Positions 39,493-49,009 are shown, counted from the stretch's first letter. The stretch is DNA of 64,000 bases from Frondihabitans sucicola (GCF_030296615.1 NZ_AP027732.1:2981042-3045041); one strand, 5' to 3'. Notes: generated by a model not told the origin, from the letters alone. Numbers and translations are program-made.

Positions 39493-40416
39493 TCACCAGG
39501 GCTTGCCGTCGTACTGCTCGGGATTCTGACCGAAGTAGCGGTTGCGGTCGTTGTTCTGCTGCTGCTGCTTCTGGGCGTCGCCGTCTTTCTGCTGCAGCTT
39601 GTCGAGGGGATCCTGCGACGACGAACCACCCTGCCCACTCGAGCCGTCGCCCGACGACCCGCCGCCGTTCTGCCCGCCGTTGCTCTGGCCGCTGCCGTCG
39701 CTCGAACCGTCGCCGCCCGACGACCCCTGGCCGCCCTGGTCGGTACCGCCCTGCCCCTGGCTGCCGCCCGCCTGCTGCTCGGCCTGCTGCTGCTTCTGCT
39801 CGAGGCGGCTCTTCGCGTCGTCGAGCGGTTTCTTGGTCGGCGGGTCGTCGGTCGAGTTCGGCGTGTCGAAGCAGCCGGCCGGTGCGGCCGCGATGAGCGC
39901 CAGCGCGTGCTTGTAGAAGGCGGAGGCCTTGTCGAAGGTGCCGTCGAGCACTGCGCTGTCACCCTGCTGCTCGACGACGAGCGCGAGATCCGTCCGGACC
40001 ATGCACGAGGCGTCGGTGTGGCTCGCGGGCACGAGCGAGAGGGCGCTCTCGAGCTCGTTCCGGGCATCGACGAGCACACCGATCTGCGCGAGGCCGGCGC
40101 CGCGGTCGAAGTGCCTGACCCAGGGTTCGAAGACGTTCACGACCCCCAGGCCGTCGGACATCGCGACGCTGCGGTCGTACTGCTTTGCTCCATAGGTCGC
40201 CTGGGACAGGGCGGCGAACGTGGGCATGCTCAGCAGCTTGAGGGCCACCAGGATCACGATCACGACCGGGAGCAGCGACCAGGCGAACATCCGACGGCGG
40301 AGCTTTCGACGGTACTCGACGATCTCCGGCGGGACGGGCGGGGAGGTCGGCACGCCCGCCTCCGGGTCGATCGGAGGAGGCGGTGGGGCCAGCGGAGGCT
40401 GCAGCAGCGTGCTCAT
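39493..40416 (-). CDS. BatC-like membrane-anchored protein with low-complexity tail
   Basis: A 307-residue protein. A proline-rich N-terminus (PPLAPPPPPIDPEAG) precedes one membrane segment (MFAWSLLPVVIVILVALKLL, about residues 42-62). Next come about 130 residues of helical, TPR-like sequence (ARNELESALSLVP, YKHALALIAAAPAGC) and a 100-residue Gln/Gly/Ser-rich low-complexity tail. The place at the end of a MoxR-DUF58-VWA-VWA operon, and the TPR plus low-complexity tail, fit BatC-type proteins of Bat (aerotolerance-like) operons. It overlaps the preceding VWA gene by 4 bp. Function is inferred from context only. Confidence 0.7.
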   Translation of the reverse strand: MSTLLQPPLAPPPPPIDPEAGVPTSPPVPPEIVEYRRKLRRRMFAWSLLPVVIVILVALKLLSMPTFAALSQATYGAKQYDRSVAMSDGLGVVNVFEPWVRHFDRGAGLAQIGVLVDARNELESALSLVPASHTDASCMVRTDLALVVEQQGDSAVLDGTFDKASAFYKHALALIAAAPAGCFDTPNSTDDPPTKKPLDDAKSRLEQKQQQAEQQAGGSQGQGGTDQGGQGSSGGDGSSDGSGQSNGGQNGGGSSGDGSSGQGGSSSQDPLDKLQQKDGDAQKQQQQNNDRNRYFGQNPEQYDGKPW

Positions 40417-41462
40417 CGACGCACCCCGCGGACGGTCGTCGTGACCCCTCGAGGTCGCCGAACCGGCCGAACGTCGCCGAGCGCACGGACGATCAGGGCA
40501 ACGTCGACCAGCAGCAGAAGGAAGAACGGGATGGCTGCGATCCAGTAGAGGTCGACGATGCTCGCCGTGCTCCCCTGGGCCGTCTTCACGGTCCCGTGCT
40601 GCTCGGCGTTCACGACGGAGGCGAGCGAGCCTCCCGCCTCGCGGTGGAGATACGGCACGCCGAGCTGCGAGGCGATGGCGCGCAGGTTCGGCTCGTCGAT
40701 GCGCGAGACGGCGTCCGGGGATCCGGACCGGGTCTTGTCTTTGATGTACCGGTTCGACGAGTACTGGTCGCCGTAGCCGTCGAACTCTTTCATGCGTCCG
40801 CCGGTCGAGGTGCCGTAGCCGAGCACGCCTCCTCCGGAGGTCTGGCTCTTCGACGAGGCGAAGGAGCCCGGCTTGCTGCCCGCGGTCTGCTCGCCGTCGC
40901 CGAGGTAGTAGACGACGTTCGCGCGCTGCGGGTCGGTCTTGTGGGCGGCCGCGAGACGGCTCGCGAGCAGCGAGTCGGCCTCGGAGATGCTACTGCCGTG
41001 CGAGTAGTAGGTGACCTCTTGGCGCATGACCGTCGCCGCGGAGACGACCGCCGACGCGTCGTCGGTGAGCGGTACCCGCTGAATCGCCGTCGAGTCGAAC
41101 GAGAGGAGGGAGAAGCGAGCGCCGGCCAGATCGTCGGTGATCGCCTTGATGTCTGCGCGCATGCCGTCGAGCCGAGGCTGGTGACCGTTCCAGTCTTCGG
41201 CGGCGGCGCTGGAGGTGGTGTCGACGACGAAGAAGACATTCAGCTCGGCCACCGACGCCTTGGCCGTGCCACCGGGCAGCCCGGGACGCGCGACCATGAC
41301 GAGAAGGAGCGCCACGATGGCGGCGCGACGAATCCAGGCGAAGAGGAGCGTGCGGCTGCTGCGCTCGGCGATGATCCGCCACAGGACGAATCCGCCCAAG
41401 AGGACCGCGACGAGGATGAAGACGGGGGCGGGCAGGATCGGCTGCCAGACGACGGCGCTCAC
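40413..41462 (-). CDS. Membrane-anchored VWA-domain protein (BatB-like)
   Basis: A 349-residue protein with two N-terminal membrane segments (VFILVAVLLGGFVLWRII, AAIVALLLVMVARP), an external von Willebrand A domain and a C-terminal segment (LYWIAAIPFFLLLLVDVALI). The metal-ion site starts FFVVDTTSSAAAED, a D-x-T-x-S variant of the usual D-x-S-x-S, so metal binding may be weaker. A later block reads VVYYLGDGEQT. It is the second VWA gene of the operon and overlaps both neighbours by 4 bp. Such pairs are thought to act with MoxR ATPases in cell-envelope assembly or stress. Confidence 0.83.
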   Translation of the reverse strand: MSAVVWQPILPAPVFILVAVLLGGFVLWRIIAERSSRTLLFAWIRRAAIVALLLVMVARPGLPGGTAKASVAELNVFFVVDTTSSAAAEDWNGHQPRLDGMRADIKAITDDLAGARFSLLSFDSTAIQRVPLTDDASAVVSAATVMRQEVTYYSHGSSISEADSLLASRLAAAHKTDPQRANVVYYLGDGEQTAGSKPGSFASSKSQTSGGGVLGYGTSTGGRMKEFDGYGDQYSSNRYIKDKTRSGSPDAVSRIDEPNLRAIASQLGVPYLHREAGGSLASVVNAEQHGTVKTAQGSTASIVDLYWIAAIPFFLLLLVDVALIVRALGDVRPVRRPRGVTTTVRGVRR

Positions 41463-42460
41463 AACCGCACCCGCCAGAGGAGACCGAACGACGCCATCAG
41501 CAGGAGCAGCCCAGCCACCACCAGGGGCCCGGGGTGGTCGCTGACGACCAGCCGCCGCGCGCCGGTGAACAGGCCCGCCTCCTGGTCGTCGATCTTCTGC
41601 ACGATCGCCGGGACGGTATCGGTGCTCGAGAGTCCGTAGAAACCGCCGCCGGTCTTGTCGACGACGTCTTTCAGCTGGGTGGCCACCGTGTCGGGGGTGC
41701 CGTCGGCGCTGTAGTCGACGGGATCGATCGCATAGACCCGGACGTCGTGCTTGGTGGCGAGGTCTCCTGCCTGCTTGAGCGTGAAGATCGGAGAGCCGTT
41801 CACGTAGTTGTCCGTGGCCAGGACGATCGACTTCGGCCGCTTGCTCGAGCTGTCGCCGTCGAAGCCGAGGACACAGGACGAGAGGCCGTCGCCGATGAGT
41901 GAGGCGCCCTCGCCGAGGTCGGTTCCCGTCCAGTACCGGAGCCCGCTCTCGCCCTGCGACCGGAACGAATCGCGGTAGGTGGTGAGCTCGGTCTTGACGT
42001 AGTCATAGTCGTCGGTGAGCGGGAAGACCTGCACCGCCGAGCTGTCGAACACGGTCAGACCGACGCGCTCGCCGTGAAGGTTCTTGGCCAGCGAGGCGAA
42101 GGTGTCGACGATCTTGGCGTCGACGTCGGTCATCGAACCGGAGACGTCGAGGCAGAGCATGATGTCCCGCTTGTAGGACTGCGGCTGCACGACCTCGACG
42201 CTCGACACGCGCGACGCGAGGAGGACGCCGACCCCGCTCGCGACGACGACGATCGTCAGGACGCCGGCGAGGAGCGCGCGATAGCGTCGCAGGACACGCT
42301 GGTACTCCGGGAGCTCGGTCAGGCGTTCGCTGTGCGCGACCGGGACACCGTCACGCTGCAGCCGGGCCCGGCTGCGGCGGCGCCAGGCCAGGTAGAGCCA
42401 GACGCCGCCGCCGGCCACCGCGGCGGCCGCCAGCGGCATCCACCAGAAGATCAGCTCCAC
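41459..42460 (-). CDS. Membrane-anchored VWA-domain protein (BatA-like)
   Basis: A 333-residue protein: N-terminal membrane segments (FWWMPLAAAAVAGGGVWLYL, LLAGVLTIVVVASGVGVLLA), a VWA domain with a complete metal-ion site IMLCLDVSGSM (about residues 102-112), YWTGTDLGEG and SIVLATDNYVNG, and a C-terminal segment near PGPLVVAGLLLLMASFGLLW. This is the BatA-type arrangement. It works, by family analogy, with the MoxR ATPase at the head of the operon. The 10-bp overlap with the upstream gene and 4-bp overlap with the downstream gene show tight coupling. Confidence 0.87.
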   Translation of the reverse strand: MELIFWWMPLAAAAVAGGGVWLYLAWRRRSRARLQRDGVPVAHSERLTELPEYQRVLRRYRALLAGVLTIVVVASGVGVLLASRVSSVEVVQPQSYKRDIMLCLDVSGSMTDVDAKIVDTFASLAKNLHGERVGLTVFDSSAVQVFPLTDDYDYVKTELTTYRDSFRSQGESGLRYWTGTDLGEGASLIGDGLSSCVLGFDGDSSSKRPKSIVLATDNYVNGSPIFTLKQAGDLATKHDVRVYAIDPVDYSADGTPDTVATQLKDVVDKTGGGFYGLSSTDTVPAIVQKIDDQEAGLFTGARRLVVSDHPGPLVVAGLLLLMASFGLLWRVRL

Positions 42461-42924
42461 GAGCTCACCACCTCGCGCGCCGTGCGGACCGCCGCGGCGG
42501 GGTCACCGGGATGCTCGAGCTGGAACGCCGGCGGGTAGAACTGCTCGACGGCACCCGTCACGGAGGGCAGGGCCGAAGACCTCAGATCGCTGAGCGTCAT
42601 CACCTGCGCATCGACGCCGGAGGCTTCGAAGGCGAAGAAGCGGAGGAGCAGACTCAGCCGCGAGTGGACGGCTCGTTCGCTCAGGTCTCCCGCGACCCAA
42701 GCGGCTTCGACCTCGTCGATCATCGCCGCGTACTTTCCACGGAGCGTGCCGAGATCGACTCGCGCTGCACCCGCAACGGCGGGTCGGGGCGACCTGGTGC
42801 GGGAGTACCGGATGACGAAGACGTAGCACGCGGCGACGAGGGCCAGGAGCAGGACACCGACGACGAGGTAGAGGACGAACCGCTCGTACTGCGCAGGACC
42901 GAAGAATCCTCTATCGCTCAGCAC
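42451..42924 (-). CDS. Single-span membrane protein of the MoxR/VWA operon
   Basis: A 157-residue protein with one membrane segment (FVLYLVVGVLLLALVAACYVFVI, residues ~16-38) and a cytosolic helical part (MIDEVEAAWVAGDLSERAVH, SRLSLLLRFFAFEASGVD, VEQFYPPAFQLEHPGD). Comparable small proteins (DUF4381-like) occupy the same place in MoxR-DUF58-VWA operons, but I cannot assign the family firmly. It overlaps the DUF58 gene by 14 bp upstream and BatA by 10 bp downstream, so it is surely part of the same unit. No known function. Confidence 0.75.
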   Translation of the reverse strand: MLSDRGFFGPAQYERFVLYLVVGVLLLALVAACYVFVIRYSRTRSPRPAVAGAARVDLGTLRGKYAAMIDEVEAAWVAGDLSERAVHSRLSLLLRFFAFEASGVDAQVMTLSDLRSSALPSVTGAVEQFYPPAFQLEHPGDPAAAVRTAREVVSSWS

Positions 42925-43798
42925 GGCGCTGCTTCTCGAGAAGGGCGAAGAGACCGGGTACGACGTCGGCCTGGCTGCCGATGCGGTGACTCGTGATGCC
43001 GAGGAGTCGCAGCTCGCGTTCGCTGTCGACGACCGTTTGGACGGCGGCCTCTTCGAAGAGGCCGCGGAGGGCGCGATTGGAGCGCACGTAGGCGGGAAGG
43101 GCGGCGACCTCCTGGACGTCGTAGACGGGGCCCCGACTGCCCTCCTGGCGCATGAGGTCGGCGTCGCCGATCGTCAGCCAGATGACCTCGTGACGGGCAC
43201 GGAGCCGACGCAGCAGACGCATATGCTCATCGCCGAGGCGCACGTCGTCGGTGACGACCAGCAGGAGCGAGCGGATCGTGAGCTGCCGGGCGACGGTGTC
43301 GAGCAGGCCGAGGACGTCGCTCCGAGGGGCGTCCAGGCGAATGCGCTCGTCGACCACCCGCAGGAGACGCTCCAAGTGCTCGTCCTTCTGCCCCGACGGG
43401 TAGGAGCGGCTTCCGCCCTCGTCGCCGACGATCAGGGAGACGACGTCGCCGTGCTGGGTCGCGATCGAGGCGAGAGCTCCGGCCGCCATAATCGCGATGT
43501 CCTTCTTGCTCTCTCCGCTCTCAGCAGTGGCCGCCATGTTGCGGCCCGTGTCGACCAGCAGAGCCAGATTGTGGCGTCGCGACGCGATGTAGCGCTTGAC
43601 GAGCGGCTCGCCGTGACGCGCAGTGGCCTTCCAGTCGATGTCTTTGACCTCGTCGCCCGGGACGTAGGCGCGAAGGTCGTCGAAGTCGTGGCTGCGGCCG
43701 CGATGGACGGACGCGTAGCCACCCTCGAGGAGGTCGAGGGTCTTTCGATGGGCGAAGATGCTCATCTTCGTCTTCACCCGGTAGAGGAGGCCTGCCAC
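42911..43798 (-). CDS. DUF58 domain protein of the first MoxR operon
   Basis: A 295-residue cytosolic protein. The DUF58 signature is clear: RGRSHDFDDLRAYVPGDE followed by DIDWKATARHGEPLVKRY (residues ~35-75), then a VWA-like fold beginning LALLVDTGRNMAAT. There are no membrane segments. DUF58 proteins partner MoxR ATPases. GTG 43798 lies 5 bp after the moxR stop; the residues further upstream in this frame are unrelated arginine-rich sequence. The last gene region (LFALLEKQRRAER) overlaps the next gene by 14 bp. Role is inferred from the operon. Confidence 0.88.
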   Translation of the reverse strand: MAGLLYRVKTKMSIFAHRKTLDLLEGGYASVHRGRSHDFDDLRAYVPGDEVKDIDWKATARHGEPLVKRYIASRRHNLALLVDTGRNMAATAESGESKKDIAIMAAGALASIATQHGDVVSLIVGDEGGSRSYPSGQKDEHLERLLRVVDERIRLDAPRSDVLGLLDTVARQLTIRSLLLVVTDDVRLGDEHMRLLRRLRARHEVIWLTIGDADLMRQEGSRGPVYDVQEVAALPAYVRSNRALRGLFEEAAVQTVVDSERELRLLGITSHRIGSQADVVPGLFALLEKQRRAER

Positions 43799-43803
43799 AG
43801 CGC

Positions 43804-44840
43804 TCAGGGCGTCTGCACGGCGCCGAAGATGGCGTCGATGATCGTCTCGGGCTTGACCTCGTCGGCCGCGGCCTCGTAGCCGAGGATGAGGCGGTGACGA
43901 AGGACGCCGTGGCGGAGGTGCTTGACGTCGTCGGGGATGACGTAGTCGCGGCCGTTCAGGATCGCCAGGGCGCGGGCGGCCTGCGTGAAGGCGATGCTCG
44001 CCCTCGGGCTGGCGCCGAACTGGATGTAGTCGGCGAGCGTGCCGGGGATGTACTGCTGCGGATGCCGGGTGACGTAGATCACCTGCACGATGTAGTTGAC
44101 GATCGACTGGTCGATGTAGACGCGCTTGGCGAGGTCTTGGAGCAGCCTGACGTCGTCGAGGTGGACGCCGGTGTTCGGCTCGTGCTCGGCCTCGTCGTAG
44201 ACGCCGGCCTCGATGCGGCGGATGATCTCCGCCTCCTCGGCGGGAGTCGGGTAGTCGAGGATCTCTTTCAGCAGGAACCGGTCGAGCTGCGCCTCGGGGA
44301 GCTGGTAGGTGCCCTCCTGCTCGATGGGATTCTGCGTGGCGAGCACGAGGAACGGCTGCGGGAGCTTGTAGACCGTGCCACCGATCGAGGTCTGGCGCTC
44401 CTGCATCGCCTCGAGCATGGCGCTCTGCGTCTTGGCGCTCGACCTGTTGATCTCGTCGAGGAGGACGAAGTTGGAGTGCACCGGGCCGAGCTGGGTCACG
44501 AACGTCGACGACTGGGCGTCGTAGATCTGCGTGCCGGTGATGTCGCTCGGCAGAAGGTCGGGCGTGCACTGGATCCGGCGGAAACTCGCGTCGACGGCCG
44601 AAGCCAGCGTCTGCGCGGCCGTGGTCTTGGCGAGCCCGGGCACGCTCTCGAGGAGGACGTGCCCCCGGTGACGAGGGCGACCAGTAGGGACTCGCGGAGG
44701 CCCGCCTGCCCGACGACTTTGGCCTGGAAGGCTGCCGACACCCGTGCGACGACCTCGCCCGCGCGACGGAGTTCGTCTGCCGTGATCGGCTCGGGGCCCG
44801 AGGCCTTCGGAGTCGGCGTGGTGGTGGTGGTGTCTGTCAC
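43804..44840 (-). CDS. MoxR-family AAA+ ATPase (one apparent frameshift)
   Basis: About 345 residues when repaired. AAA+ chaperone-like ATPase. Walker A is [14 protein letters not shown], Walker [21 protein letters not shown], sensor 1 [20 protein letters not shown], and the C-terminal lid has [14 protein letters not shown] and [10 protein letters not shown]. The frame breaks at CCCCC 44662-44666; one extra base gives [22 protein letters not shown] 44840 has TAGGCT 6 nt upstream. It heads an operon with DUF58, a small membrane protein, two VWA proteins and a BatC-like protein. It probably remodels or activates the VWA partners. Confidence 0.93.
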
Positions 44841-44846
44841 CCGCAC

Positions 44847-44852
44847 AGCCTA
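44847..44852 (-). promoter_or_regulatory. -10 element TAGGCT, leaderless type (first moxR operon)
   Basis: On the minus strand TAGGCT ends 6 nt before the moxR GTG at 44840, supporting that start over the GTG 6 nt upstream. Confidence 0.65.
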
Positions 44853-44895
44853 AACCAGGGGTCTGACTTCGACGGTCGGGTGACTGCCAGCCGCC

Positions 44896-46044
44896 CTACG
44901 CGGTCACGACTTCGGGCGAACCGACCGAGCCGGGAGGCATCTCGTCGGCGAGGCGGTTGGCCTCGCGGATGAGCGTCTCGACGATCTGCTCTTCGGGCAC
45001 GGTCGCGATGACCTCGCCCTTGACGAAGATCTGGCCCTTGCCATTGCCCGAGGCCACGCCGAGGTCGGCGTCGCGTGCCTCGCCCGGACCGTTCACGACG
45101 CAGCCCATGACGGCCACGCGCAGCGGAACGGTCATTCCCTCGAGGCCGTCGGTGACGTCGTTCGCGAGCTTGTAGACGTCGACCTGAGCTCGGCCGCAGC
45201 TGGGGCAGCTCACGATCTCGAGCTTGCGCTCACGGAGGTTGAGGGACTGCAGGATCTGCAGGCCCACCTTGACCTCCTCGGCGGGCGGCGCGCTCAACGA
45301 GACGCGGATCGTGTCGCCGATGCCTTCGGAGAGCAGGATGCCGAAGGCCGTCGCGCTCTTGATCGTGCCCTGGAAAGCAGGGCCGGCCTCGGTGACGCCG
45401 AGGTGCAGCGGCCAGTCGCCCCTCTCGGCGAGCAGGCGGTACGCCTTGACCATGACGATCGGGTCGTTGTGCTTGACCGAGATCTTGAAGTCGTGGAAGT
45501 CGTGCTCTTCGAAGAGGCTCGCCTCCCAGACGGCGCTCTCGACGAGGGCCTCCGGGGTCGCCTTGCCGTACTTCTGCATGAGGCTCGGCTCGAGCGAACC
45601 GGCGTTGACGCCGATCCTGATCGAGACTCCTGCCGCCTTGGCGGCGGCGGCGATCTTGCCGACCTGGTCGTCGAACTTGCGGATGTTGCCGGGGTTGACC
45701 CGGACGGCCGCACAGCCGGCGTCGATAGCGGCGTAGACGTAGTTCGGCTGGAAGTGGATGTCGGCGATCACCGGGATGTTGCTCTTCTTGGCGATGATCG
45801 GAAGGGCTTCGGCGTCGTCGCGGCTCGGCACCGCGACGCGGACGATGTCGCACCCGGAGGCGGTGAGTTCGGCGATCTGCTGGAGCGTCGCGTTGATGTT
45901 GGTCGTGGGGGTGGTGCACATCGACTGGACGCTCACAGGGGCGTCACCGCCGACGAGCACTTTGCCGACCTTGATCTGGCGCGACTTACGGCGCGGAGCA
46001 AGGGTTTCGGGGATCTTGGGCATTCCGAGGTTGACTGCAGGCAC
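44896..46044 (-). CDS. ispG: 4-hydroxy-3-methylbut-2-enyl diphosphate synthase
   Basis: A 382-residue [4Fe-4S] enzyme converting MEcPP to HMBPP in the non-mevalonate isoprenoid pathway. The N-terminal TIM-barrel part has [20 protein letters not shown] and [17 protein letters not shown]. The cluster cysteines are in [11 protein letters not shown] and [15 protein letters not shown], and ends with [19 protein letters not shown] 46044 is preferred to ATG 46053 because TACGAT (46052-46057) ends 7 nt before it, as at other leaderless genes here. It follows rseP and dxr in the same direction, the usual actinobacterial order. Confidence 0.97.
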   Translation of the reverse strand: MPAVNLGMPKIPETLAPRRKSRQIKVGKVLVGGDAPVSVQSMCTTPTTNINATLQQIAELTASGCDIVRVAVPSRDDAEALPIIAKKSNIPVIADIHFQPNYVYAAIDAGCAAVRVNPGNIRKFDDQVGKIAAAAKAAGVSIRIGVNAGSLEPSLMQKYGKATPEALVESAVWEASLFEEHDFHDFKISVKHNDPIVMVKAYRLLAERGDWPLHLGVTEAGPAFQGTIKSATAFGILLSEGIGDTIRVSLSAPPAEEVKVGLQILQSLNLRERKLEIVSCPSCGRAQVDVYKLANDVTDGLEGMTVPLRVAVMGCVVNGPGEARDADLGVASGNGKGQIFVKGEVIATVPEEQIVETLIREANRLADEMPPGSVGSPEVVTA

Positions 46045-46051
46045 GTTTCTC

Positions 46052-46057
46052 ATCGTA
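46052..46057 (-). promoter_or_regulatory. -10 element TACGAT, leaderless type (ispG)
   Basis: On the minus strand TACGAT ends 7 nt before the ispG GTG at 46044. It overlaps the alternative ATG 46053, which argues against that start. Confidence 0.6.
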
Positions 46058-46171
46058 AGCCTCGGGGCCTGAAAGGCGTGCGAACGATGCCTGGGCCTCA
46101 GGTGGTGTTCAGCCGAATGTCACCCGACCCCGCGCCGACTCACGTCGTCGGCCGGCTTCACCGCGAACGCG

Positions 46172-47523
46172 CTAGCCCAGCGAGATCGGCTTGAACAGGT
46201 CGGCGTAGATGAGCAGCAGGCTCATCCCACCGAGAATGACCGTCACGGCCAGGGTGAGCGGCAGGGCCTTCGCGATATCGATCGGACCCGGATCGCGACG
46301 CCCGAACAGCTTGGCGAAGAACCGGCGCACCCCTCGATGATCGCGCCGGCGACGTGCCCGCCGTCGAGGGGCATCAGCGGGACGAGATTGAAGACGAACA
46401 GGGCGATGTTCAGCGAGGCGAGGAGGCTCACGAGGTAGCTCACCCGGTCGACGATCGGAACCGAGTCGGTGCTCGCGATCTGCCCGGCCATGATGCCGAC
46501 ACCGACGACGCTCACCGGGCCGTTCGCTTCTCGCGTGCCGCCGCCGAACACGGCCTGGCCGACATTGACGAGGCGTTCCGGCAGGTGCACGATCAGGGTC
46601 GCGACTCCGGCGATGTTGCTCCCGACGGCAGGCAGCACGGCGCTGACCGGCTGCTGCACCCGCTCGTACGCGGAGCCGATGCCGACGAAGCCGACCTGCT
46701 CGGTCTCCTTCTTGCCGGCCGAGTCGGTCACGACGTTCCCGTTGGCGTCGGTGACATAGGGGAGGGTCTTGATGGGCGTCACGGCCAGGGTCGTCTTCTG
46801 GCCCCGGCGTTCGACGACGAACGAGAGGCTCTTGCCCGACGCCTTCTGGATGATCCTGGTGGACTGATTCCAACTCGTGATCCTGGTGCCGTCGATCGAC
46901 AGGATCTTGTCGCCGGCGGTGAGGCCTGCGGCGGCACCCGGCGCCCTCGTCGCGCCGGCGGGGCAGGAGGTCGCCGTCGACGTCGCCGGGAGAACGCACT
47001 CCGACACGCTGCCGACGGTGGTGGAGAGCTGCTGGGTACCGAAGCCGCAGAGCACGACGCCGAACAGCACGATCGCGATGAGCAGGTTCATCACCGGGCC
47101 GCCGAGCATGATGACGATCCGCTTCGGCACCGCCAGGCGATAGAAGGTGCGCTCTTCTTCGCCGGCCGACACGGTCTCGGCGCTGGCCTCGCGGGCGTCC
47201 TGGGTCAGGGTTCCGAAGAGGCTGGTGGTGGACGTGCGCCCGCGGCTCTCGACGGCGTCGACGCCGACCTCGGCCGTCTTCTGCGGAGGGAACATGCCCG
47301 ACATCGAGATGTAGCCGCCGAGCGGAATGGCCTTGAAGCCGTACTCGGTCTCGCCCTTGCGCCTCGACCAGATCGTCGGGCCGAACCCGATCATGTACTG
47401 CCCGACCTTCACGCCGAACCGCTTCGCCGGCACGAGGTGACCGATCTCGTGCAGGCCGATCGACAGCACCAGACCGACGACGACGACCAGGATGCCGACG
47501 ATGAAGAGAAGAACGGTTTCCAC
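46172..47523 (-). CDS. rseP: Site-2 intramembrane metalloprotease RseP (one apparent frameshift)
   Basis: About 450 residues when repaired. A membrane zinc protease that cleaves transmembrane substrates such as anti-sigma factors. The zinc motif HEIGH is near residue 25 (LSIGLHEIGHLVPAKRFGV). A PDZ-like domain is in the middle (GAAAGLTAGDKILSIDGTRI), and the second metal-ligand motif is NLVPLMPLDGGHVAGA. The frame breaks at CCCC 46330-46333; one extra base gives IIEGVRRFFAKLFGR and the final helix. GTG 47523 has TACTGT 6 nt upstream. It lies between dxr and ispG, as is usual in actinobacteria. Confidence 0.94.
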
Positions 47524-47529
47524 GTCGTC

Positions 47530-47535
47530 ACAGTA
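47530..47535 (-). promoter_or_regulatory. -10 element TACTGT, leaderless type (rseP)
   Basis: On the minus strand TACTGT ends 6 nt before the rseP GTG at 47523. Confidence 0.6.
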
Positions 47536-47635
47536 CGGGACGAAATCAGTGAACGAGCCGGATGTCGGCTGCGAGGCTCGGTCGGTTCTGTCGGCCGCCG
47601 TCGCGTCCGTCCCGGCAGCCCCTCCCGCCCGTCCG

Positions 47636-47676
47636 CCCGTCCCCTCCCGCCCGTCCCCTCCCGCCCGTCCCCTCCA
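47636..47676. repeat. 14-bp tandem repeat (CCCGTCCCCTCCCG, about 3 copies)
   Basis: Two exact copies and one nearly complete copy of a 14-bp C-rich unit. It is part of the 388-bp non-coding stretch 47524-47911 between rseP and dxr, which holds no gene I can support. Confidence 0.85.
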
Positions 47677-47761
47677 GAAATCGAAGGGGATTTTTGCGCA
47701 GGAGCCTCTCGATCTCCCTGAACTGCTGCGGGATGGGACAATCCCCTTCGATTTCTGGAGG
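47671..47761. repeat. Perfect 22-bp inverted repeat with 47-nt spacer
   Basis: The arm 47671-47692 is the exact complement of 47740-47761 (central sequence AAATCGAAGGGGATT). It sits between rseP and dxr and would fold as a long hairpin in the dxr-side transcript or in DNA. There is no T-tract, so it is not a standard terminator. No transposase or related element is nearby. Confidence 0.85.
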
Positions 47762-47798
47762 AGGCGGCGGCGGGGAACGGGCTCGAGCGGGCGAGGCC

Positions 47799-47825
47799 GG
47801 GTGGGACGGGTGGGACGGGTGGGCG
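47799..47825. repeat. 9-bp tandem repeat (GGGTGGGAC, 3 copies)
   Basis: Two exact copies and one variant copy, on the dxr side of the 22-bp inverted repeat. The G-rich unit mirrors the C-rich repeat on the other side. Confidence 0.75.
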
Positions 47826-47858
47826 CTGTTGCGGGATGCGCGAACGGGGCGCGGGCGG

Positions 47859-47914
47859 GCCGGCGGGGCTCAGCCGGCGAGGCTCAGCCGGCGGGGCCCA
47901 GCCGGCGGGAGTCA
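47859..47914. repeat. 14-bp tandem repeat (GCCGGCGGGGCTCA, 4 copies)
   Basis: Four copies with one to three differences each. The last contains the dxr stop codon, so changes in copy number would alter only the 3' region of dxr. Confidence 0.85.
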
Positions 47915-49003
47915 GCCGGCGACGTGGGCGAGCTGGCGGTCGGCCTGCGCTCGCGCCCAGCGCTCCGCCTCGAGGACTCCGTCGAGGCTCAACGCATCGG
48001 CGCCGGGATCGTGAGCGTCGACGACGGCGCGAATGACGTCGAAGATGTCGAGATAGCCGATGCGTCCGCCGTGGAAGGCCAACACGGCCTGCTCGTTGGC
48101 CGCGTTGAACACGGCGGGGAAGGTCGATCCTGCTTTTCCGACCTCTTTCGCCAGTGCGACGGACGGGAAGGCGTCGCCGTCGAGAGGTTCGAAGGTCCAG
48201 GTGGACGCCGTCGTCCAGTCGAGTGGCACGCCGACACCCGGAACGCGGTCGGGCCAGGCGAGACCGAGCGAGATGGGAAGCCGCATGTCGGGAGGCGAAG
48301 CCTGCGCGAGGGTCGAGCCGTCGACGAACTCGACCATGGAGTGGACGATCGACTGCGGGTGGACGGTGACGTCGATGCGGTCGTAGTCGATGTCGAAGAG
48401 GAGGTGAGCCTCGATCACTTCGAGGCCCTTGTTCACGAGGGTGGACGAGTTGGTGGTGACGACGAGACCCATGTCCCAGGTCGGGTGCGCCAGAGCCTCA
48501 CGCGGCGTGACGTCGCGGAGGGAATCACGGCTGCGACCCCGGAAGGGTCCGCCCGACGCGGTGAGGATCAGGCGGCGGACCTCGCTCGGGGCTCCGGACC
48601 GCAGGGCTTGGGCGATGGCGGAGTGTTCTGAGTCGACGGGCACGAGCTGGCCCGGCTCGGCGAGCTGCTTCACGAGGTCCCCGCCGACGATCAGACTCTC
48701 TTTGTTGGCGAGGGCGAGCGTCGCTCCCGACTCGAGCGCCGCCAGGGTGGGGCCGAGACCGACGGACCCTGTGATTCCGTTGAGGACCACGTCGGTGGGG
48801 ACGTCGCGGACGAGCGCGATGGACTCCTCCGTGCCGAGACCCGTGTGCTCGACTCCGAACCGGGCCGCCTGCTCGCCGAGAAGGACGGAGTTCGACCCCG
48901 CGGAGAGGCCGACCAGCGTGAAGAGGTGCGGATTCGCCTCGATCACGTCGAGAGCCTGGACCCCGATGGAACCGGTGGAACCGAGAACGGTGATGCGTCG
49001 CAT
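47912..49003 (-). CDS. dxr: 1-deoxy-D-xylulose 5-phosphate reductoisomerase
   Basis: A 363-residue NADPH-dependent enzyme making MEP, the first committed step of the non-mevalonate isoprenoid pathway. NADPH motif [15 protein letters not shown] is at residues 8-22. Substrate and metal residues lie in [13 protein letters not shown] and [11 protein letters not shown], and the flexible loop region in HPTWDMG and [17 protein letters not shown] 49003 has TAGCCT 6 nt upstream. With ispG 2-4 kb downstream it forms a small isoprenoid cluster that also includes rseP. The 3' end runs into a 14-bp tandem repeat. Confidence 0.97.
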   Translation of the reverse strand: MRRITVLGSTGSIGVQALDVIEANPHLFTLVGLSAGSNSVLLGEQAARFGVEHTGLGTEESIALVRDVPTDVVLNGITGSVGLGPTLAALESGATLALANKESLIVGGDLVKQLAEPGQLVPVDSEHSAIAQALRSGAPSEVRRLILTASGGPFRGRSRDSLRDVTPREALAHPTWDMGLVVTTNSSTLVNKGLEVIEAHLLFDIDYDRIDVTVHPQSIVHSMVEFVDGSTLAQASPPDMRLPISLGLAWPDRVPGVGVPLDWTTASTWTFEPLDGDAFPSVALAKEVGKAGSTFPAVFNAANEQAVLAFHGGRIGYLDIFDVIRAVVDAHDPGADALSLDGVLEAERWARAQADRQLAHVAG

Positions 49004-49009
49004 CGTGCC

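Noticed and set aside
47671..47761. Rho-independent terminator of dxr
   Set aside because: The 47-nt loop is too large and no T-tract follows either arm, so a conventional terminator is unlikely.
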